Below the pieces are notes generated by a model. It saw only the letters and a program-made list of their open reading frames with translations. It was not told the DNA's origin and made no database searches. Made by a program: the position numbers and the translations under genes. DNA of 64,000 nucleotides, from contig NC_072796.1 of NCBI RefSeq assembly GCF_028583425.1, forward strand, positions 86,108,464-86,172,463, read 5' to 3'. Below, one piece after another: positions 1 through 11,731 of this stretch. Within the stretch, counting starts at the first letter, position 1. Every line of letters begins with the position of its first letter. This DNA is from Eublepharis macularius (Eukaryota > Chordata > Lepidosauria > Squamata > Eublepharidae).

Positions 1-3000
1 AGTCCCAGAGCCCTTCCGGCACCCCCAGAGGCCGTCATTCCTGCCAGAGGCCTGTCATTCCAGTCCCTGAGCCCTTCTGTCACACCTAGGGACCGTCATT
101 CCAGCACAGAGCCTGTCGTTCCAGTCCCAGAGCCCTTCTGGCACCCCCAGAGGCCGTCATTCCAGCATGGGGCCTGTCAATCCAGTCCCCAAGCCCTTCT
201 GTCACACCCAGGGCCCGTCATTCCAGCATAGAGCCTGTCATTCCAGTCCCAGAGCCCATCTGTAACACCCAGGGCCCGTCATTCCAGTCAGGGGCCTGTC
301 ATTCTAGTCCCAGAGCCCTTCCGGCACCCCCAGAGGCCGTCATTCCAGCATGGGGCCTTTCATTCCAGTCCTAGAGCCCTTCTGTCACACCCAGGGTCCG
401 TCATTCCAGCATAGAGCCTGTCATTCCAGTCCCAGAGCCCATCTGTCACACCCAGGGGTCGTCATTCCAGTCAGGGCCCTGTCATTCCATTCCCAGAGCC
501 CTTCTGGCACACCCAGGGGCCGTCATTCCAGTCAGGGGCCTGTCATTCCAGTCCCCGAGCCCTTCTGGCACACCCAGGGCCCGTAATTCCTGTCAGCGGC
601 CTGTCATTCCAGTCCCTGAGCCCTTCTGTCACACCCAGGGACCGTCATTCCAGTACAGAGCCTGTCGTTCCAGTCCCAGAGCCCTTCTGGCACACCCAGG
701 GGTCGTCATTCCAGCATGGGGCCTGTCATTCCAGTCCCAGAGCCCTTCTGGCACACCCAGGGCCCGTCATTCCAGGCAGGGGCCTGTCATTCCAGTCCCC
801 GAGCCCTTCTGGCACACCCAGGGGCCGTCATTCCAGTCAGGGGCCTGTCATTCCAGTCCCCGAGCCCTTCTGGCATACCCAGGGCCCGTCATTCCTGTCA
901 GGGGCCTGTCATTCCAGTCCCTGAGCCCTTCTGTCACACCTAGGGACCGTCATTCCAGCACAGAGCCTGTCGTTCCAGTCCCAGAGCCCTTCTGGCACCC
1001 CCAGAGGCCGTCATTCCAGCATGGGGTCTGTTATTCCAGTCCCCAAGCCCTTCTGTCACACCCAGGGTCCGTCATTCCAGCATAGAGCCTTTCATTCCTG
1101 TCCCAGAGCCCATCTGTCACACCGAGGGGTCGTCATTCCAGTCAGGGGCCTGTCATTCGAGTCCCAGAGCCCTTCTGGCACACCCAGGGGTCGTCATTCC
1201 AGTCAGGGGCCTGTCATTCCAGTCCCCGAGCCCTTCTGGCACACCCAGGGCCCGTCATTCCTGTCAGGGGCCTGTCTTTCCAGTCCCAGAGCCCTTCCAG
1301 CACCCCCAGAGGCCGTCACTCCCGCATGGGGCCTGTCATTCCAGTCCCAGAGCCCTTCTGTCACACCCAGGGTCCGTCATTCCAGCATAGAGCCTGTCAT
1401 TCCAGTCCCAGAGCCCATCTGTCACACCCAGGGGTCGTCATTCCAGTCAGGGGCCTGTCATTCCAGTCCCAGAGCCCTTCTGGCACACCCAGGGGCCGTC
1501 CTTCCAGTCAGGGGCCTGTCATTCCAGTCCCCGAGCCCTTCTGGCACACCCAGGGCCCGTCATTCCTGTCAGGGGCCTGTCTTTCCAGTCCCTGAGCCCT
1601 TCTGTCACACCCAGGGGCCGTCATTCCAGCACAGAGCTTGTCGTTCCAGTCCCAGAGCCCTTCTGGCACACCCAGGGGTCGTCATTCCAGCATGGGGCCT
1701 GTCATTCCAGTCCCAGAGCCCTTCTGGCACACCCAGGCCCCGTCATTCCAGGCAGGGGCCTGTCATTCCAGTCCCCGAGCCCTTCTGGCACACCCAGGGG
1801 CCTTTATTCCAGTCAGGGGCCTGTCATTCCAGTCCCAGAGCCCTTCTGGCACACCCAGAAGCCGTCATCCCACCATGGGGCCTGTCATTCCAGTCCCAGA
1901 GCCCTTCTGCCACACCCAGGGCCCGTCATTCCAGGCAGGGGCCTGTCATTCCAGTCCCCGAGCCATTCTGGCACACCCAGGGGCCGTCATTCCAGTCAGG
2001 GGCCTGTCATTCCAGTCCCAGAGCCCATCTGTAACACCCAGGGCCCGTCATTCCAGTCAGGGGCCTGTCATTCTAGTCCCAGAGCCCTTCCGGCACCCCC
2101 AGAGGCCGTCATTCCAGCATGGGGCCTTTCATTCCAGTCCTAGAGCCCTTCTGTCACACCCAGGGTCCGTCATTCCAGCATAGAGCCTGTCATTCCAGTC
2201 CCAGAGCCCATCTGTCACACCCAGGGGTCGTCATTCCAGTCAGGGCCCTGTCATTCCATTCCCAGAGCCCTTCTGGCACACCCAGGGGCCGTCATTCCAG
2301 TCAGGGGCCTGTCATTCCAGTCCCCGAGCCCTTCTGGCACACCCAGGGCCCGTCATTCCTGTCAGCGGCCTGTCATTCCAGTCCCTGAGCCCTTCTGTCA
2401 CACCCAGGGACCGTCATTCCAGCACAGAGCCTGTCGTTCCAGTCCCAGAGCCCTTCTGGCACACCCAGGGGTCGTCATTCCAGCATGGGGCCTGTCATTC
2501 CAGTCCCAGAGCCCTTCTGGCACACCCAGGGCCCGTCATTCTAGGCAGGGGCCTGTCATTCCAGTCCCCGAGCCCTTCTGGCACACCCAGGGGCCGTCAT
2601 TCCAGTCAGGGGCCTGTCATTCCAGTCCCCGAGCCCTTCTGGCACACCCAGGGCCCGTCATTCCTGTCAGGGGCCTGTCTTTCCAGTCCCTGAGCCCTTC
2701 TGTCACACCCAGGGGCCGTCATTCCAGCACAGAGCTTGTCGTTCCAGTCCCAGAGCCCTTCTGGCACACCCAGGGGTCGTCATTCCAGCATGGGGCCTGT
2801 CATTCCAGTCCCAGAGCCCTTCTGGCACACCCAGGCCCCGTCATTCCAGGCAGGGGCCTGTCATTCCAGTCCCCGAGCCCTTCTGGCACACCCAGGGGCC
2901 TTTATTCCAGTCAGGGGCCTGTCATTCCAGTCCCAGAGCCCTTCTGGCACACCCAGAAGCCGTCATCCCACCATGGGGCCTGTCATTCCAGTCCCAGAGC

Positions 3001-6000
3001 CCTTCTGCCACACCCAGGGCCCGTCATTCCAGGCAGGGGCCTGTCATTCCAGTCCCCGAGCCATTCTGGCACACCCAGGGGCCGTCATTCCAGTCAGGGG
3101 CCTGTCATTCCAGTCCCAGAGCCCATCTGTAACACCCAGGGCCCGTCATTCCAGTCAGGGGCCTGTCATTCTAGTCCCAGAGCCCTTCCGGCACCCCCAG
3201 AGGCCGTCATTCCAGCATGGGGCCTTTCATTCCAGTCCTAGAGCCCTTCTGTCACACCCAGGGTCCGTCATTCCAGCATAGAGCCTGTCATTCCAGTCCC
3301 AGAGCCCATCTGTCACACCCAGGGGTCGTCATTCCAGTCAGGGCCCTGTCATTCCATTCCCAGAGCCCTTCTGGCACACCCAGGGGCCGTCATTCCAGTC
3401 AGGGGCCTGTCATTCCAGTCCCCGAGCCCTTCTGGCACACCCAGGGCCCGTCATTCCTGTCAGCGGCCTGTCATTCCAGTCCCTGAGCCCTTCTGTCACA
3501 CCCAGGGACCGTCATTCCAGCACAGAGCCTGTCGTTCCAGTCCCAGAGCCCTTCTGGCACACCCAGGGGTCGTCATTCCAGCATGGGGCCTGTCATTCCA
3601 GTCCCAGAGCCCTTCTGGCACACCCAGGGCCCGTCATTCTAGGCAGGGGCCTGTCATTCCAGTCCCCGAGCCCTTCTGGCACACCCAGGGGCCGTCATTC
3701 CAGTCAGGGGCCTGTCATTCCAGTCCCCGAGCCCTTCTGGCACACCCAGGGCCCGTCATTCCTGTCAGGGGCCTGTCATTCCAGTCCCTGAGCCCTTCTG
3801 TCACACCTAGGAACCGTCATTCCAGCACAGAGCCTGTCGTTCCAGTCCCAGAGCCCTTCTGGCACCCCCAGAGGCCGTCATTCCAGCATGGGGTCTGTTA
3901 TTCCAGTCCCCAAGCCCTTCTGTCACACCCAGGGTCCGTCATTCCAGCATAGAGCCTTTCATTCCTGTCCCAGAGCCCATCTGTCACACCGAGGGGTCGT
4001 CATTCCAGTCAGGGGCCTGTCATTCGAGTCCCAGAGCCCTTCTGGCACACCCAGGGGCCGTCATTCCAGTCAGGGGCCTGTCATTCCAGTCCCCGAGCCC
4101 TTCTGGCACACCCAGGGGCCGTCATTCCAGTCAGGGGCCTGTCATGACAGTCCCCGAGCCCTTCTGGCACACCCAGGGCCCGTCATTCCTGTCAGGGGCT
4201 TGTCTTTCCAGTCCCAGAGCCCTTCCGGCACCCCCAGAGGCCGTCACTCCCGCATGGGGCCTGTCATTCCAGTCCCAGAGCCCTTCTGTCACACCCAGGG
4301 TCCGTCATTCCAGCATAGAGCCTGTCATTCCAGTCCCAGAGCCCATCTGTCACACCCAGGGGTCGTCATTCCAGTCAGGGGCCTGTCATTCCAGTCCCAG
4401 AGCCCTTCTGGCACACCCAGGGGCCGTCCTTCCAGTCAGGGGCCTGTCATTCCAGTCCCCGAGCCCTTCTGGCACACCCAGGGCCCGTCATTCCTGTCAG
4501 GGGCCTGTCTTTCCAGTCCCTGAGCCCTTCTGTCACACCCAGCGGCCGTCATTCCAGCACAGAGCTTGTCGTTCCAGTCCCAGAGCCCTTCTGGCACAAC
4601 CAGGGGTCGTCATTCCAGCATGGGGCCTGTCATTCCAGTCCCAGAGCCCTTCTGGCACACCCAGGCCCCGTCATTCCAGGCAGGGGCCTGTCATTCCAGT
4701 CCCCGAGCCCTTCTGGCACACCCAGGGGCCTTTATTCTAGTCAGGGGCCTGTCATTCCAGTCCCAGAGCCCTTCTGGCACACCCAGGGCCCGTCATTCCA
4801 GGCAGGGGCCTGTCATTCCAGTCCCCGAGCCATTCTGGCACACCCAGGGGCCGTCATTCCAGTCAGGGGCCTGTCATTCCAGTCCCAGAGCTCTTCTGGC
4901 ACACCCAGGGCCCGTCATTCCAGTCAGGGGCCTGTCATTCCAGTCCCCAACCCTTCTGGCACACCCAGGGGCCGTTATTCCAGTCAGGGGCCTGTCATTC
5001 CAGTCCCAGAGCCCTTCTGGCACACCCAGGGGCCGCCATTCCAGTCAGGGGTCTGTCATTCCAGTCCCCGAGCCCTTCTGGCACACCCAGGGCCCGTCAT
5101 TCCTGTCAGGGGCCTGTCTTTCCAGTCCCTGAGCCCTTCTGTCACACCCAGGGGCCGTCATTCCAGCACAGAGCTTGTCGTTCCAGTCCCAGAGCCCTTC
5201 TGGCACACCCAGGGGTCGTCATTCCAGCATGGGGCCTGTCATTCCAATCCCAGAGCCCTTCTGTCACACCCAGGGCCCGTCATTCCAGTCAGGGGCCTGT
5301 CATTCCAGTCCCCGAGCCCTTCTGGCACACCCAGGGGCTGTCATTCCAGTCAGGGGCCTGTCATTCCAGTCCCAGAGCCCTCCTGGCACACCCAGGGGTC
5401 GTCATTCCAGCATGGGGCCTGTCATTCCAGTCCCAGAGCTCTTCTGGCACACCCAGGGCCCGTCATTCCAGTCAGGGGCCTGTCATTCCAGTCCCCTACC
5501 CTTCTGGCACACCCAGGGGTCGTTATTCCAGTCAGGGGCCTGTCATTCCAGTCCCAGAGCCCTTCTGGCACACCCATGGGCCGTCATTCCAGCATGGGGC
5601 CTGTCAATCCAGTCCCAGAGCCCTTCTGGCACACCCAGGGCCCGTCATTCCAGTCAGGGGCCTGTCATTCCAATCCCCAAGCCCTTCTGGCACACCCAGG
5701 GACCGTCATTCCAGCACAGAGCCTGTCGTTCCAATCCCAGAGCCCTTCTGGCACACCCAGGGGTCGTCATTCTAGGCAGGGGCCTGTCATTCCAGTCCCC
5801 GAGCCCTTCTGGCACACCCAGGGCCCGTCATTCCTGTCAGCGGCCTGTCATTCCAGTCCCTGAGCCCTTCTGTCACACCCAGGGACCGTCATTCCAGTAC
5901 AGAGCCTGTCGTTCCAGTCCCAGAGCCCTTCTGGCACACCCAGGGGTCGTCATTCCAGCATGGGGCCTGTTATTCCAGTCCCCAAGGCCTTCTGTCACAC

Positions 6001-6415
6001 CCAGGGCCCGTCATTCCAGCATAGAGCCTTTCATTCCAGTCCCAGAGCCCATCTGTCACACCCAGGGGTCGTCATTCCAGTCAGGGGCCTGTCATTCCAG
6101 TCCCAGAGCCCTTCCGGCACCCCCAGAGGCCGTCATTCCAGTATGGGGCCTGTCTTTCCAGTCCCTGAGCCCTTCTGTCACACCCAGCGGCCGTCATTCC
6201 AGCATAGAGCCTTTCATTCCAGTCCCAGAGCCCATCTGTCACACCCAGAAGTCATCATTCCAGTCAGGGGCCTGTCATTCCAGTCCCAGAGCTCTTCTGG
6301 CACACCCAGGGTCCGTCATTCCAGTCAGGGGCCTGTCATTCCAGTCCCAGAGCCCTTCTGGCACACCCAGGGGCCGTCATTCCAGCATGGGGCCTGTCAA
6401 TCCAGTCCCAGAACA
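1..6415. repeat. 61-bp-unit satellite/minisatellite array
   Basis: The stretch is a continuous head-to-tail array of a 61-bp unit, roughly 105 copies, starting before the left edge. Each unit holds the phrase GTCATTCCAGTC twice, about 40 and 21 bp apart, so the unit looks built from two older half-units. Variants recur (CAGTCAGGGG, CAGCATGGGG, CAGCACAGAG, CAGCATAGAG in the second half). Blocks are shared at distances that are exact multiples of 61: 1638-2677 matches 2736-3775 at 1098 bp (18 units), 350 matches 2119 (29 units) and 1021 matches 3888 (47 units). Long open frames cross it only because stop codons are rare in the unit; 61 is not a multiple of 3, so the frame shifts every unit. I regard it as non-coding. 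Confidence 0.97.
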
Positions 6416-6620
6416 GGTTATCTGAGCCCAGACACTTTCCTTCAAAATCCATTCCACGTTTTCTTTCCTCTTTTTTTGCTCTAATGTGTTTCAATGGAGC
6501 CCATGCAAGTCAATGGGCATTCCAGTTTCCCATTATTTCCTATGGGCATTCAAGCCTCTCCCATTATTTCCAATGGGCAATCCTGTCATTCGTTTTAGTG
6601 CATCCCGTAAAAGAGACACC
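6416..6620. repeat. Degenerate short-repeat flank of the satellite
   Basis: Just right of the 61-bp array is AT-richer DNA with several imperfect copies of the words CCATTATTTCC and AATGGGCATTC. It is not the 61-bp unit. It may be an older short tandem repeat or the pre-array insertion site. No gene is seen. Confidence 0.5.
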
Positions 6621-6905
6621 CAGTGGCACCTTAAAGATGAGCACATTTGTTTCAAGATGAGCTTTTGTGAATCAGTGCTAACTTCTTCAGATATGTATGG
6701 GAAACAATCTGAGAATATTCTTACATTTTCTTTTTTCCTACAAATGAATCTGCACTTGAAAGTCTCATGATAGAATCCCCACCCCACCCAACCTGCCCCA
6801 TAAGAAGGATTCTAAGTTTGATTTCCACACCTAAAGAAGTAAGCAGTGACTCACAAAAGCTCATACTGAAATATAAGTTTAAGACACTACTGGACTTTTG
6901 TTCTA
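6620..6905. mobile_element. Two old Penelope-type tail fragments, opposite orientation
   Basis: A minus-oriented fragment (about 6620-6700, reading CTTCTTCAGAT toward its end) faces a plus-oriented one (about 6825-6900, reading CTAAAGAAGT, then CTCACAAAAGCTCATAC and ACACTACTGGACTTTTG). The words match the 3' tails next to and after the Penelope ORF at 36.5-38.9 kb and the palindromes at 7.6 and 25.7 kb. About 125 bp separates the two halves. Both are eroded. Confidence 0.55.
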
Positions 6906-7584
6906 CATTCATGCTGACTAGCTTTCTTGTAGTTCAGGTGCAATTCTGACTGTGGATTTCTCAGCTCAGGCAGTTAGCCATTACCCTATACAAATACCTG
7001 GAAATCTAACACCATACAACATTTGGAAAAATTGTGCTTTAGACAATTACAAAACACATAAAAGCTATCCAAATGCAGTCTCTCTCTCATAGACTTCTAT
7101 TCTCCATGGCACAAAGAAAATGTGGCTCAGCTACCCTTTCATTTTAGACAGAAGCTCAGGATTCGGGATGACAAACCTGGTGCCTTATTAACTTTGTGCA
7201 TGCAACTTCAATAGCCAGAAGTCCATCTGCCAGTTTTCTGGGGCAAATAAACAAATCTGCACAGTGTTGCAGCTCAGAGGGATAGAACGTACAAATACAG
7301 AATTAAGAGGTCTGATTTTTCTTTAGAATACTTAGGTACCACCTGTACAGAGAGCTGCTTGAGGTGGCTCACAAACAAAAAAACTCATAATTTATAAGAA
7401 GTCAGGGTGACAAGAGGAAACATTTCCAGAATGCTTCAAACTATCATAATTAGGATACCCTATAACCGGGCCCGTCAGCAGGCTGCAAGCCAGTTAACAT
7501 GGAAGCTCTGGAATTAGCCAGTAACCAGTAGTTTTGGACAAAGCGAAAAAGAGTCTTTGTGGCACCAAGAGTTTAGTTTGGTAG
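6906..7584. other. No recognised feature
   Basis: AT-rich non-coding DNA. I see no ORF with coding character, no inverted repeat and no splice-flanked exon. Confidence 0.6.
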
Positions 7585-7790
7585 CCATCTTGGTCTGCAG
7601 TAGAACAGCAGGGTCAGAGTCCAGTAGCACCTTAGAGACCAACAAGATTTTAAAGGTATAAGCTTTTGAGAATCAAAGTTCCCTTTTTCTTCGTATCTGA
7701 AGTTTTGACTCTGGAAAGCTCATATCTTGAAAATCTTGGTCTCTAAGGTGCTACTAGACTCAAAACCTGCAAAATCTTTAAGGCTTCCTG
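7585..7790. mobile_element. Palindromic pair of Penelope-type tails
   Basis: The first half reads GTAGCCATCTTGGTCTGCAG, then CCAGTAGCACCTTAGAGACC, and ends in CTTCGTATCTGA. The second half is its approximate reverse complement, running from TATCTGAAG through GGAAAGCTCATA to GGTCTCTAAGGTGCTACTAG. This makes an imperfect foldback with the hammerhead-like ends (CTGA..GAAAG) in the middle. The same arrangement occurs at 25694-25915 and after the Penelope ORF. Confidence 0.65.
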
Positions 7791-7804
7791 TTTAATTCTG
7801 CTCC

Positions 7805-8050
7805 TACAGTTTGGTGCAGTGGTTAAAAGCAACAGGACCCTAATCTGGAGAACTGGGTTTGATTCACCACTCCTCCACTTGAAGCCAGCTGGGTGACTTT
7901 GGGTCGGTCACAGCTTCTCAGAGCTCTCTCAGCCCCACCTACCTCACAGGGTGATTGTTGCGGGGATAATAATAGCATACTTTGTAAACTACTCTGAGTG
8001 TTATCCTGAAGGGTGGTATATAAATCAAATGTTATTATTATATTATTACA
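7805..8050 (+). mobile_element. tRNA-derived SINE (squamate type), 5' part worn
   Basis: The head reads TTTGGTGCAGTGGTTAAAA, followed by a box-B-like GGTTTGATTCACCACTCC, the body GAAGCCAGCTGGGTGAC and CAGCCCCACCTACCTCACAG, and the tail TATATAAATCAAATG with an ATT run. It is the same family as the copy at 19798. Such SINEs are transcribed by RNA polymerase III from an internal promoter and moved by LINE machinery. Confidence 0.85.
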
Positions 8051-8162
8051 GACTCCCCTGTGAACAAGGAGGCCTTCCCTTGGCTTCTCCTGCAGGAGAG
8101 AAGGCAAGTCAGGCACAGTTGCCCTTGGAGGCTCACTTTAGCTTCAGATCCAGATTTGGAGT

Positions 8163-8712
8163 TGTCATGCCTCAGGTGGGGTGAGCCACCTTACGCTGCC
8201 ACCACTCTGGGATTTAGGGTCCCTTGGGAAGGCCCAGAGTACCCTCCCAACCCTTCTGACCTCCGTAGCTTGGCCAATAAACAGGTGTGAGGACCCAGCA
8301 AAGTAACAACAAACAAAATAATTTATTTACAAGGAGGTCTGTTAATATTAAACAAACAAACAAGCAAGAAGCAAGGTGCATTAGTAACAATAGATGGGTG
8401 AAAGCAAAATAAACAAAAGGCCCTAGCATGACTGAACTCACTGTCCCTCTGTCTGCCAGGCCTGTCTTCTCACCCTACCTGGATGAGGGCCTCTCGCCCT
8501 AGCAGAAACCTCCCCTGGCCTGCTCCCTGGGAGAAAGAACACAGGCTTTTTTCCTCTCAGGCTTATATAGCAGTAGCCCCCTGTGTTCTGATTGCCCAAA
8601 AAGGGTGCCAAAATGGCCCGGGGGCTCCTGGGAATTGTAGGCAGGCCTACTCCCACTGCTAACAGGCTTCTGAGGCCTTGCTAGGCCTTTCTGGCACCGC
8701 CAGATCATGACA
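8163..8712 (-). mobile_element. Solo LTR, minus orientation
   Basis: The segment starts TGTCATG and ends CATGACA, the TG..CA inverted ends of an LTR. Read on the minus strand it has a TATA-like CTATATAAGCC, then AATAAA within TGTAAATAAATTATT, then a U5-like end, in the order expected of U3-R-U5. No coding remnant lies beside it and I found no clean target duplication (flanks GGAGT and GGTGG). It is probably a recombination-derived solo LTR. Its superfamily is not determined. Confidence 0.55.
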
Positions 8713-9984
8713 GGTGGCAGGTGAAGAAGGTCTGTGAGCCTGCAAAGAAAAAGGCAGTTTTAACAAAGAAAATGAGAGAGCCAAGCTGGAGCCAGCCCCA
8801 AAATGGTCACACTAAAATAAACACCAAACAGTGCGATCCTAAGCAGAGTTACTCCAATCTATGCCCTTTGATTTCATTTTAGATGGAGACACTCAGCTTG
8901 CTGGGACAGGGCAGCCAGATCTGGCTCTGTCTTGGCTGAGTTTGCATTTTAGGCTGTAAAATCCACTTTGGAAGATACCTTGAAAAGGAGGCTTCATCAA
9001 TGGCAAAGCTCAACCAGCCTCCTTCAGCACTGCAATGACCATCTCCTCCTCATTATCTGGCCATCAGTGGGCACAATGGCCTCCACCCTCCTTCCCTTCC
9101 TCGTCGTCTTTCTTGCCAGGCTCCTTCTGTGCCAAGGCCAAGTTAATCAACTCCTTCACCATGGCAGTGGCTGAGGTGTTCCCGCCTTTCCTCTGCTCTT
9201 TGGGGCTGAGGGGATCCCAGCAGGTTCAGGCTGCACAGGTCAGGCCAGGCCCCATCGCTCTGCTTGGCTCTGTTCCCCAGCTAGAGAGAACCCGGAAGCT
9301 GGAGGGGCTCTGTCGCTCTGCCCCAGGGGCCAAGCCAAGCCAGCCACAGCTGGGAAGAGATGAGAGAAGCGGGACAAGGCTCCATCCCTATAGGGCCCAT
9401 TCACAGGCACTGGCTGAGTGGGAAGACGGGGCTTCCTGAGAGTTAGTACCTGTGAGCTACAGCTGAGAAGCTGTGAGTGGAGGAGTCAGAATAAGTGAGC
9501 AATTGCTCAGTTGCTCACATTAGCAGGAACACTCGTGTGGACTCAAACTACACAGTTGGGAAAAACCGTTAACAGCAAACAGCTGCCAGTTGTCATTCCA
9601 AAAGGTCTGACAATCACAACTTTCCCTTACTGTGCCACACAAATGGAACTTTCTTAATAAACAATAATACCAGCTTATTAATGAGCATATGTTCAATCTT
9701 CAGAGTACTGCAGTGTTAAAGCAGCCAGTGTCTCACTTTAAAATAAAGAAAAACAGGTTTTTGTTTACAAGTAGTATTATGCTTGTAATATTTTTAATAG
9801 GTCAAGCAATATTGCTTTTTAAAAGTGCCTAAGAAAACATTTATTAAAATATTTGTCTAAACACTCATTAATCATTGCTTATTTTAATTTTTAGAATTCT
9901 CCGTTAAGAACTAGGATATTATAATTATTGCCAGATTCTCAGAAGTAGCATGATAGACTGATACCTGAGTCAGGATTCTTAGAT
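8713..9984. other. Non-coding; GC-rich block and repeat fragment
   Basis: Contains a 5' half of the 'CAATCCTAAGCAGAGTTACTC' type inverted-repeat element near 8829-8880 and a GC-rich block at about 9080-9440. The block carries the short minus-strand ORF listed separately. From 9440 on I see only AT-rich DNA. Confidence 0.5.
9064..9162 (-). other. Short ORF with strong Kozak context, possible exon remnant
   Basis: A 32-codon minus-strand ORF starts in the favourable context CTGCCATGG and encodes a lysine/glutamate-rich peptide (MVKELINLALAQ, then GKKDDEEGKE). It stops at TGA. The same frame then reads on for about 20 codons (NEEEMVIAVLKEAG) to another TGA, which hints at a once longer frame. 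GC-rich DNA lies upstream on its strand (9163-9440). I do not recognise it. It could be a decayed retroelement gag start, a processed-pseudogene end or chance. Confidence 0.2.
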
Positions 9985-10212
9985 CGGAACTACAAGTGAC
10001 AAAAGGCACAGGTTGGACACTTGTCAGCTTCCCTCAAGTTTTGATGGGAAATGTAGGCAGCTTGGCGGAATGTTGGACAAGTGACAGTTGAAAAGTCCAT
10101 TGGACAGCAGTCAGAGACCCAAGCTGCAAGACTAGGATGCCTACATTTCCCATCAAAACTTGAGGGAAGCTGACAAGTGTCCAACCTGTGCCTTTTGTCA
10201 CTTGTAGTTCCG
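9985..10212. mobile_element. Young short inverted-repeat DNA transposon (MITE)
   Basis: The terminal arms of about 75 bp begin CGGAACTACAAGTGAC, and I see no mismatch between them. The spacer of about 78 bp is unrelated. The flanks TTCTTAGAT (9976-9984) and CTCTTAGAC (10213-10221) agree at 7 of 9 bases, a probable 8-9-bp target duplication, which points to hAT or Mutator-like mobilisation. There is no ORF, so it is non-autonomous. Confidence 0.85.
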
Positions 10213-11530
10213 CTCTTAGACTCACAACCTTTGGCCTGAGAGAAAATGAAAATTCTTTTCACCTCCCTTTCCCTGTAAAGACACATTGGAACCAGATAGG
10301 CAAAAGCCCTCCCACTGATTCTGCTGATGAAAAGGGGCAGGAGAAACACTAGAAATGCCTTCTTCCCCCTTGCAGTTCTTCCTCACAACTGCAAGTAAAC
10401 ATGCCAAGGTAAGTTCCCCAATCTACATCTGGCTGCTAGTCCAGTTGTGCTCCCATGTCCCAGCACAAGTCAGGCATACTACATACATCTGTTTGAACAT
10501 TAGTCTCTGGATGGAGCTCCCACAATATCCTTTAAATGACAACGGCACAAAACAGCCCTGATCAGCACAACATAAAGTTAGAAGCCTGACAGGGTAATAG
10601 TGAAACAGAATATATCTTGAAAACCCTTCTGAACTATAGAAAGGGAAGTAAAACTCACATTAGCACACACAAATGCATGCCCTGATACTCTGTTAATGTA
10701 TATGGTGCTAGTATCATGCTTTTATTCCATTTATTGACAATGTCTAATGCACATTCAAAAGAACTTAAGTTTCTGCTTATAAGCTTGGTGAAGAGAAATC
10801 CATCCATACCACTTGCAATGTTAATCTGACAGAGGTGTGGTGCATTGAATCCACATTAAATGATCTTAAGTATGAGGCATTCTTAATCCATGTTCTTTGA
10901 TTCTCCAGAGGACTGTCTTGAGGGAAGCTGCGCTCTCAGTCTTCTTTCTCTTGTGGTTGCCCAGAGCATCAAAGTGCTTAAGAGTGAGAAGAAAACAGTA
11001 CACATGATTAAGTTTTTCTGGAAAGAACCAAGAATCTCTGTATAGGTTATAGGTTTGTAGCTCTTGTTGATTTCTCATGAAAGTTAAATAAATTGTGTCT
11101 GGTAAGCAACTTGTGAGTTAGCTGTTAACCTTTTGTTTTCCTCAGCAACATGGGCTGTTTTTCAGTGGAAAGAAACAGATGAGGAAATGGTTGATGTGCC
11201 CCTTCTCCCATGCTCTTCTCCCCTTTGACAAAACGAAGGTCCAGAAGCTGCATTTGGAGAAAGAAAAAAATGTTTTAAATTTTTCAGAAAATTACATTGT
11301 TAAGGTGTAGCCTTGAATTGACTGAATTCCTGGATTGGACATAGTTTTTCTATAATGGCTGTCAACACTTCTTGATGAAACAGTAAACCTATGGAGTGAG
11401 TCTTATTGCTCTCCACAATATGTGCATCTCCTGAACATTCCAGGAATAAATGTTATTATTTGATGCCCTGTTCTCATAGTCTCAGGACTACAGATGATGT
11501 GCTTGATTGTTCTCCCTGACATCAATGTGA
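10213..11530. other. No recognised feature
   Basis: AT-rich DNA without coding or repeat structure I can identify; the short ORFs here have no splice-site or codon support. Confidence 0.6.
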
Positions 11531-11628
11531 TGATTCCCATGGATTGACTGCTGGTTGCTAGGATACTCTCAGAGACTGCTGAGAACTGATAGTAATTCTA
11601 GCAACCAGCAGCCAATCCATGGGAATCA
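11531..11628. mobile_element. Small inverted-repeat element
   Basis: A 31-bp arm starting TGATTCCCATGGATTG (11531-11561) pairs with 11598-11628 with one mismatch around a 36-bp loop. It has the size and form of a MITE. No convincing target duplication was found. Confidence 0.6.
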
Positions 11629-11731
11629 TGGAAGCACTAACCTTACTGCATAGGATTGACCCTAAGTCATGCAAAGAATGCTCATGTTACAGGCACAAGT
11701 GAAGGTTGGACACACTGAATACTCCAGTAAA

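Noticed and set aside
350..6484. Many long plus-strand ORFs (up to 416 codons) with SFQSQSPSGTPR-like repeats
   Set aside because: They lie within the 61-bp satellite, which has few stops in any frame. The unit is not a multiple of three, so the peptide cycles through frames; there are no splice sites or start context.
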